Origin: Pandoraea communis
Lineage (GTDB): Bacteria > Pseudomonadota > Gammaproteobacteria > Burkholderiales > Burkholderiaceae
Direction of reading: 5' to 3'
Assembly (NCBI RefSeq): GCF_902459745.1
Contig: NZ_CABPSJ010000002.1
Location: forward strand, 124,001 to 188,000
Length of the DNA stretch: 64,000 nucleotides
The notes below the pieces were generated by a model. It had not been told where the DNA came from, made no database searches, and worked only from the letters and a program-made list of their open reading frames with translations. Within the stretch, counting starts at the first letter, position 1. Each line of letters starts with the position of its first letter. Positions 9,418 to 17,394 of this stretch are shown in pieces. A program made the translations under genes and the position numbers.

Positions 9418-11238
9418 TCAGAACGCCCCTGCCGCGATGGGTCCGGCGGCTTGTCCGGGACCGAAAACCACGTCGCGATAGGTTTTGCCTGCAGGAATCA
9501 TCGGGTAGACGTCGTCTTCGCGAGCGACGAGGACATCCAGCAGGTAGGGCTCGCTCGGGTCTTCCAGCATACGCACGAGCGCGGCGCGCAATTCCTCCGC
9601 GCGGGTGACGCGCGCCCCCGCCACGCCGTAACCGGCGGCGATGGTGACGAAGTCCGGATACGGCCGTCCGTCGTTAGCCCCCTCAGGCGCGTTCGGGTCA
9701 ACCAGCGACGACGCCACACGATTGCGCGCGTAGATCATGTCCTGCCATTGCCGGACCATGCCCAGCCACTGGTTATTGATGACCAGCACCTTGACGCCCA
9801 ACCCGTACCGGCGGCATGTCGACAACTCGTTCACCGACATATTGAGGCTGCCGTCACCGTCAATGTCGACCACCGGCACGTCAGGCAACGCCACCTTCGC
9901 ACCGATGGCTGCCGGCAGACCGAAGCCCATCGTGCCAAAGCCCGCGCTCGACAGGAAGGTGCGCGGCTGACGAAGCCGCAGGTGTTGCATTGCCCACATC
10001 TGATGCTGCCCAACCCCTGTGGTCACGACTGCCTCCGGCGGCAGCAGCGCCGCCAGCGCCGTGATGACGTCGACGCCGGTCAGGACAATCGCCTCGCCGG
10101 CCGCGGCCGGCTGGGCCGTGCGTAACGGATGCGCCTCGCGGCGCTCGTGCAGGTAGGCGTGCCAGTCCGGCACGCCGAGACGCTTCGCATGGGCCAGCAG
10201 GCCGGTAAATGCGTCGCGCAGATCCGCATGCACGCCAAGCGTGACGGGCTTGTTCTTGCCGATTTCGGCGGCGTCGACATCGACATGGACGATCTTTGCG
10301 TGGCGGGCGAACGACGATGGATCGCCGATCACGCGATCGTCAAAGCGCACACCGAGCGCCAGCACGAGATCTGCTTCGTTCACCGCAACGTTGGCCGCGT
10401 AGGCCCCATGCATGCCCAGCGGACCGAGCAGCAGCGGGTGGTCGTCCGGCATGGCGCCGAGGCCCATCATGGTGAGGGCCACCGGGCAATCGAGCGCTTC
10501 GGCCAACGCGACAAGCCGCGCCCCGGTGCCCGAGGCGATCACACCGCCTCCGGCATAGATCACCGGGCGCTCGCTTTTCGCCAGCAAGGCGGCGATCCGT
10601 TGAGCGGTCTCTTCGCTCATTCCGGCCGGCACCGGCGCCGTGAAACGCTTATCGGTCGGCTGGTCGGGCCGCGCCTGTTGAATGTCTTTCGGGAAATCGA
10701 GCAGAACGGGGCCGGGACGGCCTGCCAGCGCGCACGCCGCCGCTTCACGTAGCGCGGCGGGGATGTCGCGCGGCTCGCGCACCTGCCGGGCGAGCTTGGT
10801 CACGGGCTTGGTGATGGCGACAATGTCCACTTCCTGAAACGCATTCTTGCCGAGCCAGTGCGTGGCGACATTCCCGGTGATGGCGAGGACCGGCACGGAA
10901 TCGCTTGCGGCATCGGCAATCCCGGTCACCAGATTCGTGGCGCCGGGCCCCGAGGTCGCCAGACAAACACCCAGCTTGCCGGTGGCGCGCGCATAGCCTT
11001 GCGCACCGAAGACCGAGCCCTGTTCGTGCTCGGTGCGTACCAGGGCGATCGCCACGCGCGAAAGCGCGTCGAGCATCTCGAGGTTGGCTCCGCCCGGATA
11101 GCAGAACACCGTGTCGACGCCAATCTCGACCAGCGTGCGCGCAATGAGGTCTGCGCCTTTGGCAGACAACGGGGCAACGGGCTGGGCGACAGCACCGGTC
11201 GCAGTTTCGGCAGCGGGCAACGTCAGATCGAGTTTCAT
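9418..11238 (-). CDS. Acetolactate synthase large-subunit-like ThDP enzyme
   Basis: 606-residue thiamine-diphosphate enzyme with the three-domain layout of AHAS/IlvB. The catalytic Glu lies in TEHEQGSVFGAQGYAR (about residue 70). The FAD/central domain includes PLGMHGAYAAN and VRFDDRVIG. The ThDP-Mg motif reads GDGSLNMSVNELSTCRRYG with NNQWLGMVRQWQ. This pattern is that of biosynthetic AHAS (pyruvate to acetolactate, branched-chain amino-acid synthesis). No small regulatory subunit (IlvN/IlvH) follows, so it may be a paralog of the main ilvBH pair located elsewhere, or act on another 2-oxoacid. Its promoter region is shared with a divergent Lrp-type regulator, which probably controls it. Confidence 0.85.
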   Translation of the reverse strand: MKLDLTLPAAETATGAVAQPVAPLSAKGADLIARTLVEIGVDTVFCYPGGANLEMLDALSRVAIALVRTEHEQGSVFGAQGYARATGKLGVCLATSGPGATNLVTGIADAASDSVPVLAITGNVATHWLGKNAFQEVDIVAITKPVTKLARQVREPRDIPAALREAAACALAGRPGPVLLDFPKDIQQARPDQPTDKRFTAPVPAGMSEETAQRIAALLAKSERPVIYAGGGVIASGTGARLVALAEALDCPVALTMMGLGAMPDDHPLLLGPLGMHGAYAANVAVNEADLVLALGVRFDDRVIGDPSSFARHAKIVHVDVDAAEIGKNKPVTLGVHADLRDAFTGLLAHAKRLGVPDWHAYLHERREAHPLRTAQPAAAGEAIVLTGVDVITALAALLPPEAVVTTGVGQHQMWAMQHLRLRQPRTFLSSAGFGTMGFGLPAAIGAKVALPDVPVVDIDGDGSLNMSVNELSTCRRYGLGVKVLVINNQWLGMVRQWQDMIYARNRVASSLVDPNAPEGANDGRPYPDFVTIAAGYGVAGARVTRAEELRAALVRMLEDPSEPYLLDVLVAREDDVYPMIPAGKTYRDVVFGPGQAAGPIAAGAF

Positions 11239-11309
11239 GGGTACGTGATTTCCTGCGGATTCCGTCGAACGAGGGCGGATTGTTGCGGCAAATGTGCCTA
11301 ATAAGCCTC

Positions 11310-11339
11310 AAGCATACGGCGATCAGCCGGTAAATGCTT
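11310..11339. promoter_or_regulatory. Dyad in the divergent acetolactate-synthase/Lrp promoter region
   Basis: AAGCAT at 11310-11315 and its complement ATGCTT at 11334-11339 flank an inner CGGC-5-GCCG repeat. It lies between the two divergent starts and just upstream of the -35 assigned to the regulator gene. Candidate binding site for the Lrp-type protein; the match to a known Lrp consensus is not strong. Confidence 0.35.
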
Positions 11340-11348
11340 CGCGTATCG

Positions 11349-11377
11349 TTGACAAAATCCCGTTGTTTTCACATGAT
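11349..11377 (+). promoter_or_regulatory. Sigma-70 promoter of the Lrp-type regulator gene
   Basis: A consensus -35 TTGACA at 11349-11354 is followed after 17 bases by a 4/6 -10, CATGAT at 11372-11377. The ATG at 11411 has an AGGAA ribosome site 6 bases upstream. Confidence 0.55.
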
Positions 11378-11410
11378 TCATTCATATAAAAAACGATTTA
11401 GGAATCAATC

Positions 11411-11923
11411 ATGCAACTTGACGAATTCGACGAGAAAATTCTCGCAATCCTTCAGGTGGACGCATCGCTCTCGGCCGCCCAAATCGGTGAGCGCATCGGC
11501 CTGTCTCAATCCCAGTGTTGGCGCCGCATCGATCGGCTTGATGCCGAGGGTGTCATCGAGCGGCGTGTCGCGCTGGTCGACCGCAAGAAGGTCGGGCTGA
11601 ACGTGATGCTCTTCGCGCATGTGAAGCTCGCGGGCCACAACCGCAATGCGCTGCCGGAGTTCTCGAAGGCGATCCAGGAATTCCCCGAAGTTCTCGAATG
11701 CCATGTGCTGATGGGCAACGTCGACTTTCTGCTGCGTATCGTCACGCGCGATGTCGAGGCTTACGAGCGATTTTTCTTCGAGCGGCTTTCACAATTACCG
11801 ATGGTCCAGGAGGTCAACTCGATGATCGCGCTCTCACAGATCAAGTCGACGACCGTCCTGCCGATCGGTGACACCCCTGCGCATATTGGCGGGATTGCCG
11901 GCGCTTCCTCCGGCACTCCATAA
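11411..11923 (+). CDS. Lrp/AsnC family transcriptional regulator
   Basis: 170 residues. The N-terminal winged helix-turn-helix includes LDEFDEKILAILQVDASLSAAQIG and GLSQSQCWRRIDRLDAEGVI. The C-terminal RAM domain (VMLFAHVKLAGHN, ECHVLMGNVDFLLRIV) usually binds an amino acid and oligomerises. These proteins generally act on a divergent neighbour and on themselves, so control of the acetolactate-synthase-like gene is likely. The last roughly 15 residues (Gly/Ala/Ser-rich) extend past the usual family end. Confidence 0.93.
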   Translation: MQLDEFDEKILAILQVDASLSAAQIGERIGLSQSQCWRRIDRLDAEGVIERRVALVDRKKVGLNVMLFAHVKLAGHNRNALPEFSKAIQEFPEVLECHVLMGNVDFLLRIVTRDVEAYERFFFERLSQLPMVQEVNSMIALSQIKSTTVLPIGDTPAHIGGIAGASSGTP

Positions 11924-11924
11924 C

Positions 11925-11968
11925 GTCAGACTGACAACGGCATGTCACGAAGCAGTCAGTAGACTGAC
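11925..11968. promoter_or_regulatory. Two GTCAG/CTGAC palindromes upstream of peroxiredoxin
   Basis: GTCAG-A-CTGAC at 11925-11935 and GTCAGT-AG-ACTGAC at 11955-11968. Their centres are about 31-32 bases apart, close to three helical turns. Both lie between the regulator stop and the peroxiredoxin start. They could be a pair of operators, or fold as RNA at the end of the regulator message. No U tract follows, so a terminator is less likely. Confidence 0.4.
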
Positions 11969-12026
11969 GGCCGCTCGACGGACAGGGACGCCGCGCTACC
12001 GGCATTGTCGGAAACGACGATGCACG

Positions 12027-12056
12027 TTGGACAGCGCCCTCGCAAGCCTCTATCCT
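12027..12056 (+). promoter_or_regulatory. Possible promoter of the exported peroxiredoxin gene
   Basis: TTGGAC (12027-12032), an 18-base spacer and TATCCT (12051-12056), ending 25 bases before the ATG. Matches are partial, so this is a weak call. Confidence 0.3.
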
Positions 12057-12081
12057 TAAACATCCACTTCGGGAGCCATGC

Positions 12082-12639
12082 ATGAAACGTTGGTTCGGAT
12101 TCACTGCCGCAGCCGCCATTATCGGTGTGACGGCCTGGTGCTTCATCCCCGCGCATGCCGCTCTGAAAAACGGCACTCAAGCGCCGGATTTCTCCGCTCA
12201 GGCGTCGCTCGGCGGCAAGGTATTCACCTTCTCGCTGGCCGACACGCTCAAGACCGGCCCCGTCGTGCTGTACTTCTATCCTGCGGCGTTCACCCAAGGT
12301 TGCACGATCGAAGCCCACGACTTTGCCGAGGCGACCGACAAGTTCAAGGCGATGGGCGCGACGGTCATCGGCGTCTCGCACGACAACATCGACACACTCA
12401 ACAAGTTCTCCGTGTCCGAGTGCCGCAGCAAATTTGCCGTGGCGGCCGATACCGACCAGCACATCATGCGCGCCTATGACGCAGTGCTTTCGCTCAAACC
12501 CGATTACGCCAATCGCGTCTCGTATGTCATTGCCCCCGACGGCAAAGTGATCTACAGCTACGTGAGCCTCGATCCGGACAAGCACGTCGCCAACACGATG
12601 GAAGCCGTCCGCAAGTGGCGTGCCGCGCACCCTGCATGA
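12082..12639 (+). CDS. Exported peroxiredoxin (AhpC/TSA, BCP-like)
   Basis: 185 residues beginning with a signal peptide (KRWFGFTAAAAIIGVTAWCF, probable cut after AHA), so it acts in the periplasm. The thioredoxin-fold core has FYPAAFTQGCTIEAHDF, where the Cys is the peroxidatic residue in the P...T..C motif. A second Cys in SVSECRSKF could be the resolving residue. The family reduces hydroperoxides using thiol donors. It stands apart from the regulator upstream and is followed 28 bases later by the hemolysin-III-like gene, so these two may be cotranscribed. Confidence 0.88.
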   Translation: MKRWFGFTAAAAIIGVTAWCFIPAHAALKNGTQAPDFSAQASLGGKVFTFSLADTLKTGPVVLYFYPAAFTQGCTIEAHDFAEATDKFKAMGATVIGVSHDNIDTLNKFSVSECRSKFAVAADTDQHIMRAYDAVLSLKPDYANRVSYVIAPDGKVIYSYVSLDPDKHVANTMEAVRKWRAAHPA

Positions 12640-12667
12640 TCGCAGTCGAATCACAGGATGACGCAGC

Positions 12668-13312
12668 ATGAAAGCCCTGACACGAGCACAAACCCGAAGT
12701 GAAGAACTCGCCAATAGCGCCAGTCACGGCGTTGCGTGCCTGGCGGCTCTCGCAGCGATTCCTTTCCTCTTCACGGCAGTCCGCCCCCCCATGTCAAGCA
12801 CGGTGCAGCAGATCGGCATTGGCGTGTTCGCAGTCACGATGGTGGTCGTCTATCTGGCCTCCGCGCTGTATCACGGGCTGCCCGACGGTCGCGCGAAGCA
12901 GTTGTTCATGCGGGTCGATCATTGCGCCATCTTTCTTTTCATTGCCGGGACGTACACCCCCTTCACGATCAAAATCCTCCACGACCCGTGGGGCTGGCCA
13001 CTGCTGACCGGCGTATGGGTAATGGCCATTGCCGGACTGATCGCAAAGACGCTCGGCCTGCTCGACCGGCCGCTCGTCTCCACCCTGATCTACATCAGTC
13101 TTGGCTGGATGGCCGTGCTGGTCGCCGGCCCGGTGCTCGCCGCCATTCCTGGCCCCGGTGCGGGATGGCTCTACGCAGGCGGTGTTGCCTACACCGTCGG
13201 CGCCATCTTCTATTCACTCGACGGCCACATCAAGTTCGGGCACCTCGTCTGGCATCTGTTCGCCGTTGGCGGCACTGCCTGCCACTATCTCGCCGTCTGC
13301 CGCTATCTGTGA
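12668..13312 (+). CDS. Hemolysin III family (PAQR-like) membrane protein
   Basis: 214 residues with seven likely membrane helices. The family metal-site motifs are present: ASALYHG near residue 65, DHCAIFLFIAGTYTPF near residue 80, and GHLVWHLFAVGGTACHY at the C-terminus. The conserved His/Ser/Asp residues bind zinc in PAQR relatives. Physiological role in bacteria is not well defined; the name 'hemolysin' comes from a Bacillus protein and does not imply toxicity here. Its 3' end overlaps the convergent histidine kinase gene by 10 bases. Confidence 0.88.
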   Translation: MKALTRAQTRSEELANSASHGVACLAALAAIPFLFTAVRPPMSSTVQQIGIGVFAVTMVVVYLASALYHGLPDGRAKQLFMRVDHCAIFLFIAGTYTPFTIKILHDPWGWPLLTGVWVMAIAGLIAKTLGLLDRPLVSTLIYISLGWMAVLVAGPVLAAIPGPGAGWLYAGGVAYTVGAIFYSLDGHIKFGHLVWHLFAVGGTACHYLAVCRYL

Positions 13313-14943
13313 TCGCCGGGCGCGATCCGGCAATCCGCCAGCTTCTCGGATAGCCGGTCGCATCGCGCCGTCAACGCCGGATCCCCGAACATCCGGCACG
13401 CCCCGCGCATGCGATGCAGCAACGCTTGTGCCGCATCGAGATCGGCGGGGCGATGCGTGGCGATCAACCGGCGAAAGCGCGCAAGATCCTTGGCCATTTC
13501 CTCGCGCATCATGCGTCGCGCGTAGGGGTCGTCCACCAACGACGGCCGTGTCGCTTTCGGGGGCTCAGCCGTACCGCCCGGCGCAGTCGCCTCCACGCCC
13601 TCCACACCCTCCTTCCCGCCAATACCGGGGCATGGCCACCGCGCCGCCAGCGTCCGAGAGAGCCGCTGCCGCGACACCGGCTTCGTCAGAACATCGTCGA
13701 TGCCGGCCTCTCGGGCGGCACGTGCCCCAACCACCGACCCGGTCACCGCAAATACTACGGGGGCCCGGCGGCGAAGCACCGGGGCCAGTGCCCGGAGCGT
13801 TTTCGCCAGTGTCAGACCGCACGCGCCGCCGAGTTGCACGTCGGTGAGCACCACGTCGATATCATGTGAAATCCATTGCAGCAGCGCCTCGGTGATATCT
13901 TCCGCGCGCTCGACGACGCACCCGAGCGACATCAATTGATCCGCGAGGATGGCGCGATTCATGACGTGATCGTCGACCACCAGCGCGCGCAGTCCAGCGC
14001 GCACGTCCACATGGGCGACAGGCACGTCTCGAATCGATGGCGGCGCAGATGGCGATGGCGCGACAGCATCGTCCGCGTCAACTACGGGCATCGAGCACGG
14101 CTTCGCCAATGGCACGGTCAGCCGAAACCGCGCCCCCGATGTCGACGGTTCAACGCACAACGAGCCCCCCATGCGCTGCGCCCATTGTTGTGCGATCCAC
14201 AGCCCCAACCCCGTCCCCGGCACCGAGCGATCCGCGCGCGCAAACGCCGCGAAAACCGCATTTTCCTTGCCAGCAGGAATACCGGGCCCCGAGTCGTTGA
14301 CGACAATCGTCAATTGCCCCGAACGCTCGCCTCCGCGCTGCCCGATCTCGGCAGAATCGCGCCGAATTGCCGCATGCGCCGGCGCGGCATCCCACGAGAC
14401 GCTGACCGCAACCCCACCGCAAACGGTGTATTTCAGCGCATTGTCGAGCAGCGTTCGCAACATCTGGCGCAGACGAGCGGCATCGCCCCACATCATGACG
14501 GGCACGTCGTCGGCGATGTGGCACCCCAGCACGAGCCCTTTGGCATGCGCGGCGCCCGCAAACGCATCGACCTCCTCGTCGAGGCTCGCGCGCACTTCGA
14601 AAACGCGCTCATGCAGCGGCAGATGCGTGGCCTCGCCCTGCCCCAGCTGCAACACATCGTCCACGGCGCCCGCCACCACGCCGAGCATGCTGCGCATGGC
14701 GCCAAGCCGTTCGCTGGGGGCGATCGCCCCGGCTTTGGCCTCCATGCCGCCATCGACACCGCTGCAAAGCGCGTCCAGATGCCCCTGCAACACTTGTAGC
14801 GGGGCCCGCAACTCATGCACCAGCGCCATTCGAAAAATGCTGACGTCCTGTCGGTCGTCTCTTACATAGCCGTGCACCCCATCGGATTCATACCGTCCGG
14901 GATCGGCGCTACTGCATCGGGAATCGAATTTATTGAAATTCAT
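13303..14943 (-). CDS. Hybrid histidine kinase without sensor: HisKA-HATPase-REC-HPt
   Basis: 546 residues with no membrane segment or recognisable input domain. After about 37 residues comes the H box, FRMALVHELRAPLQ. The ATPase domain shows the N box (LLDNALKYTVCGG), DSGPGIPAG and GTGLGLWIAQQWAQRMGG. A receiver domain follows (VVDDHVMNR; phospho-acceptor Asp in VLTDVQLGG; Lys in LTKPVS). At the C-terminus, LHRMRGACRMFG is a histidine-phosphotransfer site. All phosphorelay residues are intact, so it should be active in the cytoplasm, driven by a partner protein or metabolite. No dedicated DNA-binding regulator is adjacent. The nearest neighbour is the divergent chemoreceptor gene. Confidence 0.88.
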   Translation of the reverse strand: MNFNKFDSRCSSADPGRYESDGVHGYVRDDRQDVSIFRMALVHELRAPLQVLQGHLDALCSGVDGGMEAKAGAIAPSERLGAMRSMLGVVAGAVDDVLQLGQGEATHLPLHERVFEVRASLDEEVDAFAGAAHAKGLVLGCHIADDVPVMMWGDAARLRQMLRTLLDNALKYTVCGGVAVSVSWDAAPAHAAIRRDSAEIGQRGGERSGQLTIVVNDSGPGIPAGKENAVFAAFARADRSVPGTGLGLWIAQQWAQRMGGSLCVEPSTSGARFRLTVPLAKPCSMPVVDADDAVAPSPSAPPSIRDVPVAHVDVRAGLRALVVDDHVMNRAILADQLMSLGCVVERAEDITEALLQWISHDIDVVLTDVQLGGACGLTLAKTLRALAPVLRRRAPVVFAVTGSVVGARAAREAGIDDVLTKPVSRQRLSRTLAARWPCPGIGGKEGVEGVEATAPGGTAEPPKATRPSLVDDPYARRMMREEMAKDLARFRRLIATHRPADLDAAQALLHRMRGACRMFGDPALTARCDRLSEKLADCRIAPGDHR

Positions 14944-15099
14944 CGCGTCGTTGACGCCTCGTCACGAATCACGCGCTTCGGCGTACTGAAGAACTGCAGG
15001 AGTCGTTAAGTCTGGCCTTTTGCAAGGCGCTTGCGACTGCGCAAATTCCGATCTTCTTTTGCGGACGCCACACATTCGGAATCGCCCGAGCCGAATAAC

Positions 15100-15127
15100 T
15101 CAAGTTCCGACTCTCATCTGCCGATAA
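15100..15127 (+). promoter_or_regulatory. Sigma-28 (FliA) promoter for the chemoreceptor gene
   Basis: GCCGATAA at 15120-15127 matches the flagellar sigma-28 -10 consensus exactly. Twelve bases upstream TCAAGTTC (15100-15107) matches the TAAAGTTT -35 at 6 of 8 positions; the usual spacer is 11. It lies about 90 bases before the chemoreceptor ATG. Confidence 0.65.
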
Positions 15128-15214
15128 TGCCTATGACCCGTCTTGCACTTTCCGACTGGCGGGGAGGCCGCACGCTCTCACATCGCGCCCAGGGCATTCA
15201 ATCCATCAATCCAT

Positions 15215-16858
15215 ATGTATAAGAACATTACGATTCGGACCAGCCTGACACTGGTCCTAGGTTTGCTTGGTGCACTACTCGTCCTCGTCAGCGTTCTGGG
15301 CCTTCAGGCACTCAGTTCCAGCAACGAATCCCTGAGCAAGATGGCCACGGAAGATACCCCCGCCCTGGCCGAACTCAAGGGCACTGGCGAGCAAATTCTG
15401 CGGACCCGTCTGTCGATGGCGACCTACGCTTCGTATGTCAGCCTCGGAGCAAATCAGGAAGAGTCGGAAAAAGTGCTTAACCGGGGCACTCAGTACATCG
15501 CCGCTTCGCACGCGCTCTGGAACGATTATCTGAAACGTCCCAAAGAAGATGCGCACGAAGCGGAGTTGGCCAAGACGGCCGACGACAAGCGCCGAACCTT
15601 TTTCGATAAAGTCGTGACACCGGCGCTCAACGCGCTAAAGCAAGGTGACGTGGCCGGGTTCCACCAGATTCAGGCGCGCATTGCGCCGTCGGCGTACGCC
15701 GCCCTGGATTCGGCCCTGCGTGAGCTGCAAGACATTCAGGTCGCCCGCCAGAAGGCCCGATTCGACGCGGCTCAGCAGCGCTACAACGTCATGCGCATTG
15801 CGATGGGGGCCACGCTGGTCATTGCCCTGCTCCTCGCACTGTGGGGCCGGGCGATGCTCGCGCGCGCCGTGCTGCGGCCGATCCGCGAAGTCATCTCCCA
15901 TTTCGAGCGCATCGCCGCAGGCGATCTGAGTCAGCGAGTCGAACAGCACACGCGTAACGAGATGGGCCAACTCTTCGGCGCCCTCGGCCGGATGCGCGAT
16001 GGGCTCGCGAGCACGGTCGGCACCGTGCGCGAAAGCACGGAAGCCATTCACACCAGCGCACGCGAGATTGCCGACGGTAACGCCAACCTCTCGCAACGTA
16101 CCGAATCGCAGGCGTCGTCGCTGGAGCAAACGGCGGCGAGCATGGAAGAACTGACGGCCGTCGTCAAACAAAACGCCGAAAATGCCCGTGCCGCCAGCCA
16201 GTTGGCCGTCACGGCGTCGGATACTGCCGCACGCGGTGGTGACGTCGTACAGGAAGTCGTGACAACGATGCGCGATATCGCACAAGCCTCGCAGAAGGTC
16301 ACCGATATCCTGACGGTCATCGACGGCATCGCTTTCCAGACGAACATTCTGGCGCTCAATGCCGCCGTCGAAGCCGCACGCGCTGGCGAACAGGGCCGCG
16401 GCTTCGCCGTGGTCGCGGGCGAAGTGCGCACGTTGGCACAGCGCAGCGCATCGGCCGCCAAGGAAATCAAGGGCTTGATCGAGGCTTCGGGCAACCGCGT
16501 CGAGACCGGCACCCGTCTGGTCGAGCGCGCTGGCGCCACAATGGTGGAAGTCGTGCAGTCGGTCAAACGCGTCACCGACATCATGGGAGAGATCTCGGCT
16601 GCCAGCGTGGAGCAGTCGAGCGGCATCGAGCAGGTCAACCGGGCCGTGACGCAAATGGATGAGATGACGCAGCAGAATGCCGCGCTCGTGGAAGAAGCGT
16701 CTGCCGCAGCGGCAGCACTCGAGACACAGGCGGCCCGCCTGCGCGAGTCGGTGGCCCTGTTCCGTCTGTCGGCTCACGAAGCCGCTCATTCCCACGCAGG
16801 CAGTACCGCAAACGCGACGCTCAACCCAGCACCGGGCACGTTGGCACTGGCCGCCTGA
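15215..16858 (+). CDS. Methyl-accepting chemotaxis protein (Tar-type)
   Basis: 547 residues. TM1 is near residues 10-30, followed by a periplasmic four-helix ligand domain of about 160 residues (LSSSNESLSKMATEDTPAL onward). TM2 is near residues 190-215, then a HAMP domain (PIREVISHFERIAAGDLSQRV). The cytoplasmic rod ends at the signalling tip, with FQTNILALNAAVEAARAGEQ. The start at 15215 (MYKNITIRTSLTL) was preferred over an upstream in-frame codon because it puts the membrane helix at the N-terminus, as in Tar/Tsr. The sensed ligand cannot be read from sequence. A probable sigma-28 promoter precedes it. No C-terminal NWETF-like CheR-binding pentapeptide is seen. Confidence 0.92.
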   Translation: MYKNITIRTSLTLVLGLLGALLVLVSVLGLQALSSSNESLSKMATEDTPALAELKGTGEQILRTRLSMATYASYVSLGANQEESEKVLNRGTQYIAASHALWNDYLKRPKEDAHEAELAKTADDKRRTFFDKVVTPALNALKQGDVAGFHQIQARIAPSAYAALDSALRELQDIQVARQKARFDAAQQRYNVMRIAMGATLVIALLLALWGRAMLARAVLRPIREVISHFERIAAGDLSQRVEQHTRNEMGQLFGALGRMRDGLASTVGTVRESTEAIHTSAREIADGNANLSQRTESQASSLEQTAASMEELTAVVKQNAENARAASQLAVTASDTAARGGDVVQEVVTTMRDIAQASQKVTDILTVIDGIAFQTNILALNAAVEAARAGEQGRGFAVVAGEVRTLAQRSASAAKEIKGLIEASGNRVETGTRLVERAGATMVEVVQSVKRVTDIMGEISAASVEQSSGIEQVNRAVTQMDEMTQQNAALVEEASAAAAALETQAARLRESVALFRLSAHEAAHSHAGSTANATLNPAPGTLALAA

Positions 16859-17010
16859 TCGCGAAGCCGCCATCGCCGGCCGACCGGGGGGCGGGACTTC
16901 GCGGTTGCGGCCTCAGGCATCCTCCGACGCCGCCCCGTCGACACGACGGGCGTCCCGTGTGCCGGAAGCCCTCCCGGCATGCGGTGCAACGCCAGCACCG
17001 CCGCGTTGCT

Positions 17011-17295
17011 TCAAATGCTCGCGCGTTGCTCGAAGTCCTTGAGCGGCAACTCCGCCACCCACGCCTTATCAATGTCGCAGGACGACACCTGCGCCCCCGG
17101 CGGCCCCTGGCGCATCCACTCGCACAACGCCAGCAACTGAGCGGCTTCGCCATGTGCGATGGCCTCGACCGAGCCATCGCGACGGTTGCGCACCCACCCG
17201 CTGAGTCCGATCCTGCGCGCCTCGGCCACGCACGCCGCGCGATAGCCGATTCCCTGCACCCGCCCGTGCACTACGACCTGCCACGTTGCCGTCAT
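17011..17295 (-). CDS. Acylphosphatase
   Basis: 94 residues from the ATG at 17295, the usual family length; the longer frame upstream looks non-coding. It hydrolyses acyl phosphates. The active-site loop is VHGRVQGIGYRAACV, with the phosphate-binding Arg, and the catalytic Asn lies in GWVRNRRDGSVE. It follows the PepSY-flavodoxin gene on the same strand after a hairpin, so it is probably expressed separately or by read-through. Confidence 0.9.
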   Translation of the reverse strand: MTATWQVVVHGRVQGIGYRAACVAEARRIGLSGWVRNRRDGSVEAIAHGEAAQLLALCEWMRQGPPGAQVSSCDIDKAWVAELPLKDFEQRASI

Positions 17296-17339
17296 TGCCC
17301 CCTCCCGCTGCGATCGATGGATGTGCGAGACCATGAAAG

Positions 17340-17363
17340 AGGGCTCGATCGACATCGAGCCCT
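17340..17363 (-). terminator. Hairpin downstream of the PepSY-flavodoxin reductase gene
   Basis: Perfect 10-bp stem AGGGCTCGAT / ATCGAGCCCT with a 4-base loop, 32 bases past the stop codon. On the minus strand CTTTC follows, so the U tract is short. Terminator or 3'-stabilising hairpin. Confidence 0.55.
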
Positions 17364-17394
17364 GTCATTACGTTAGCACACCACCGAGTCACGT

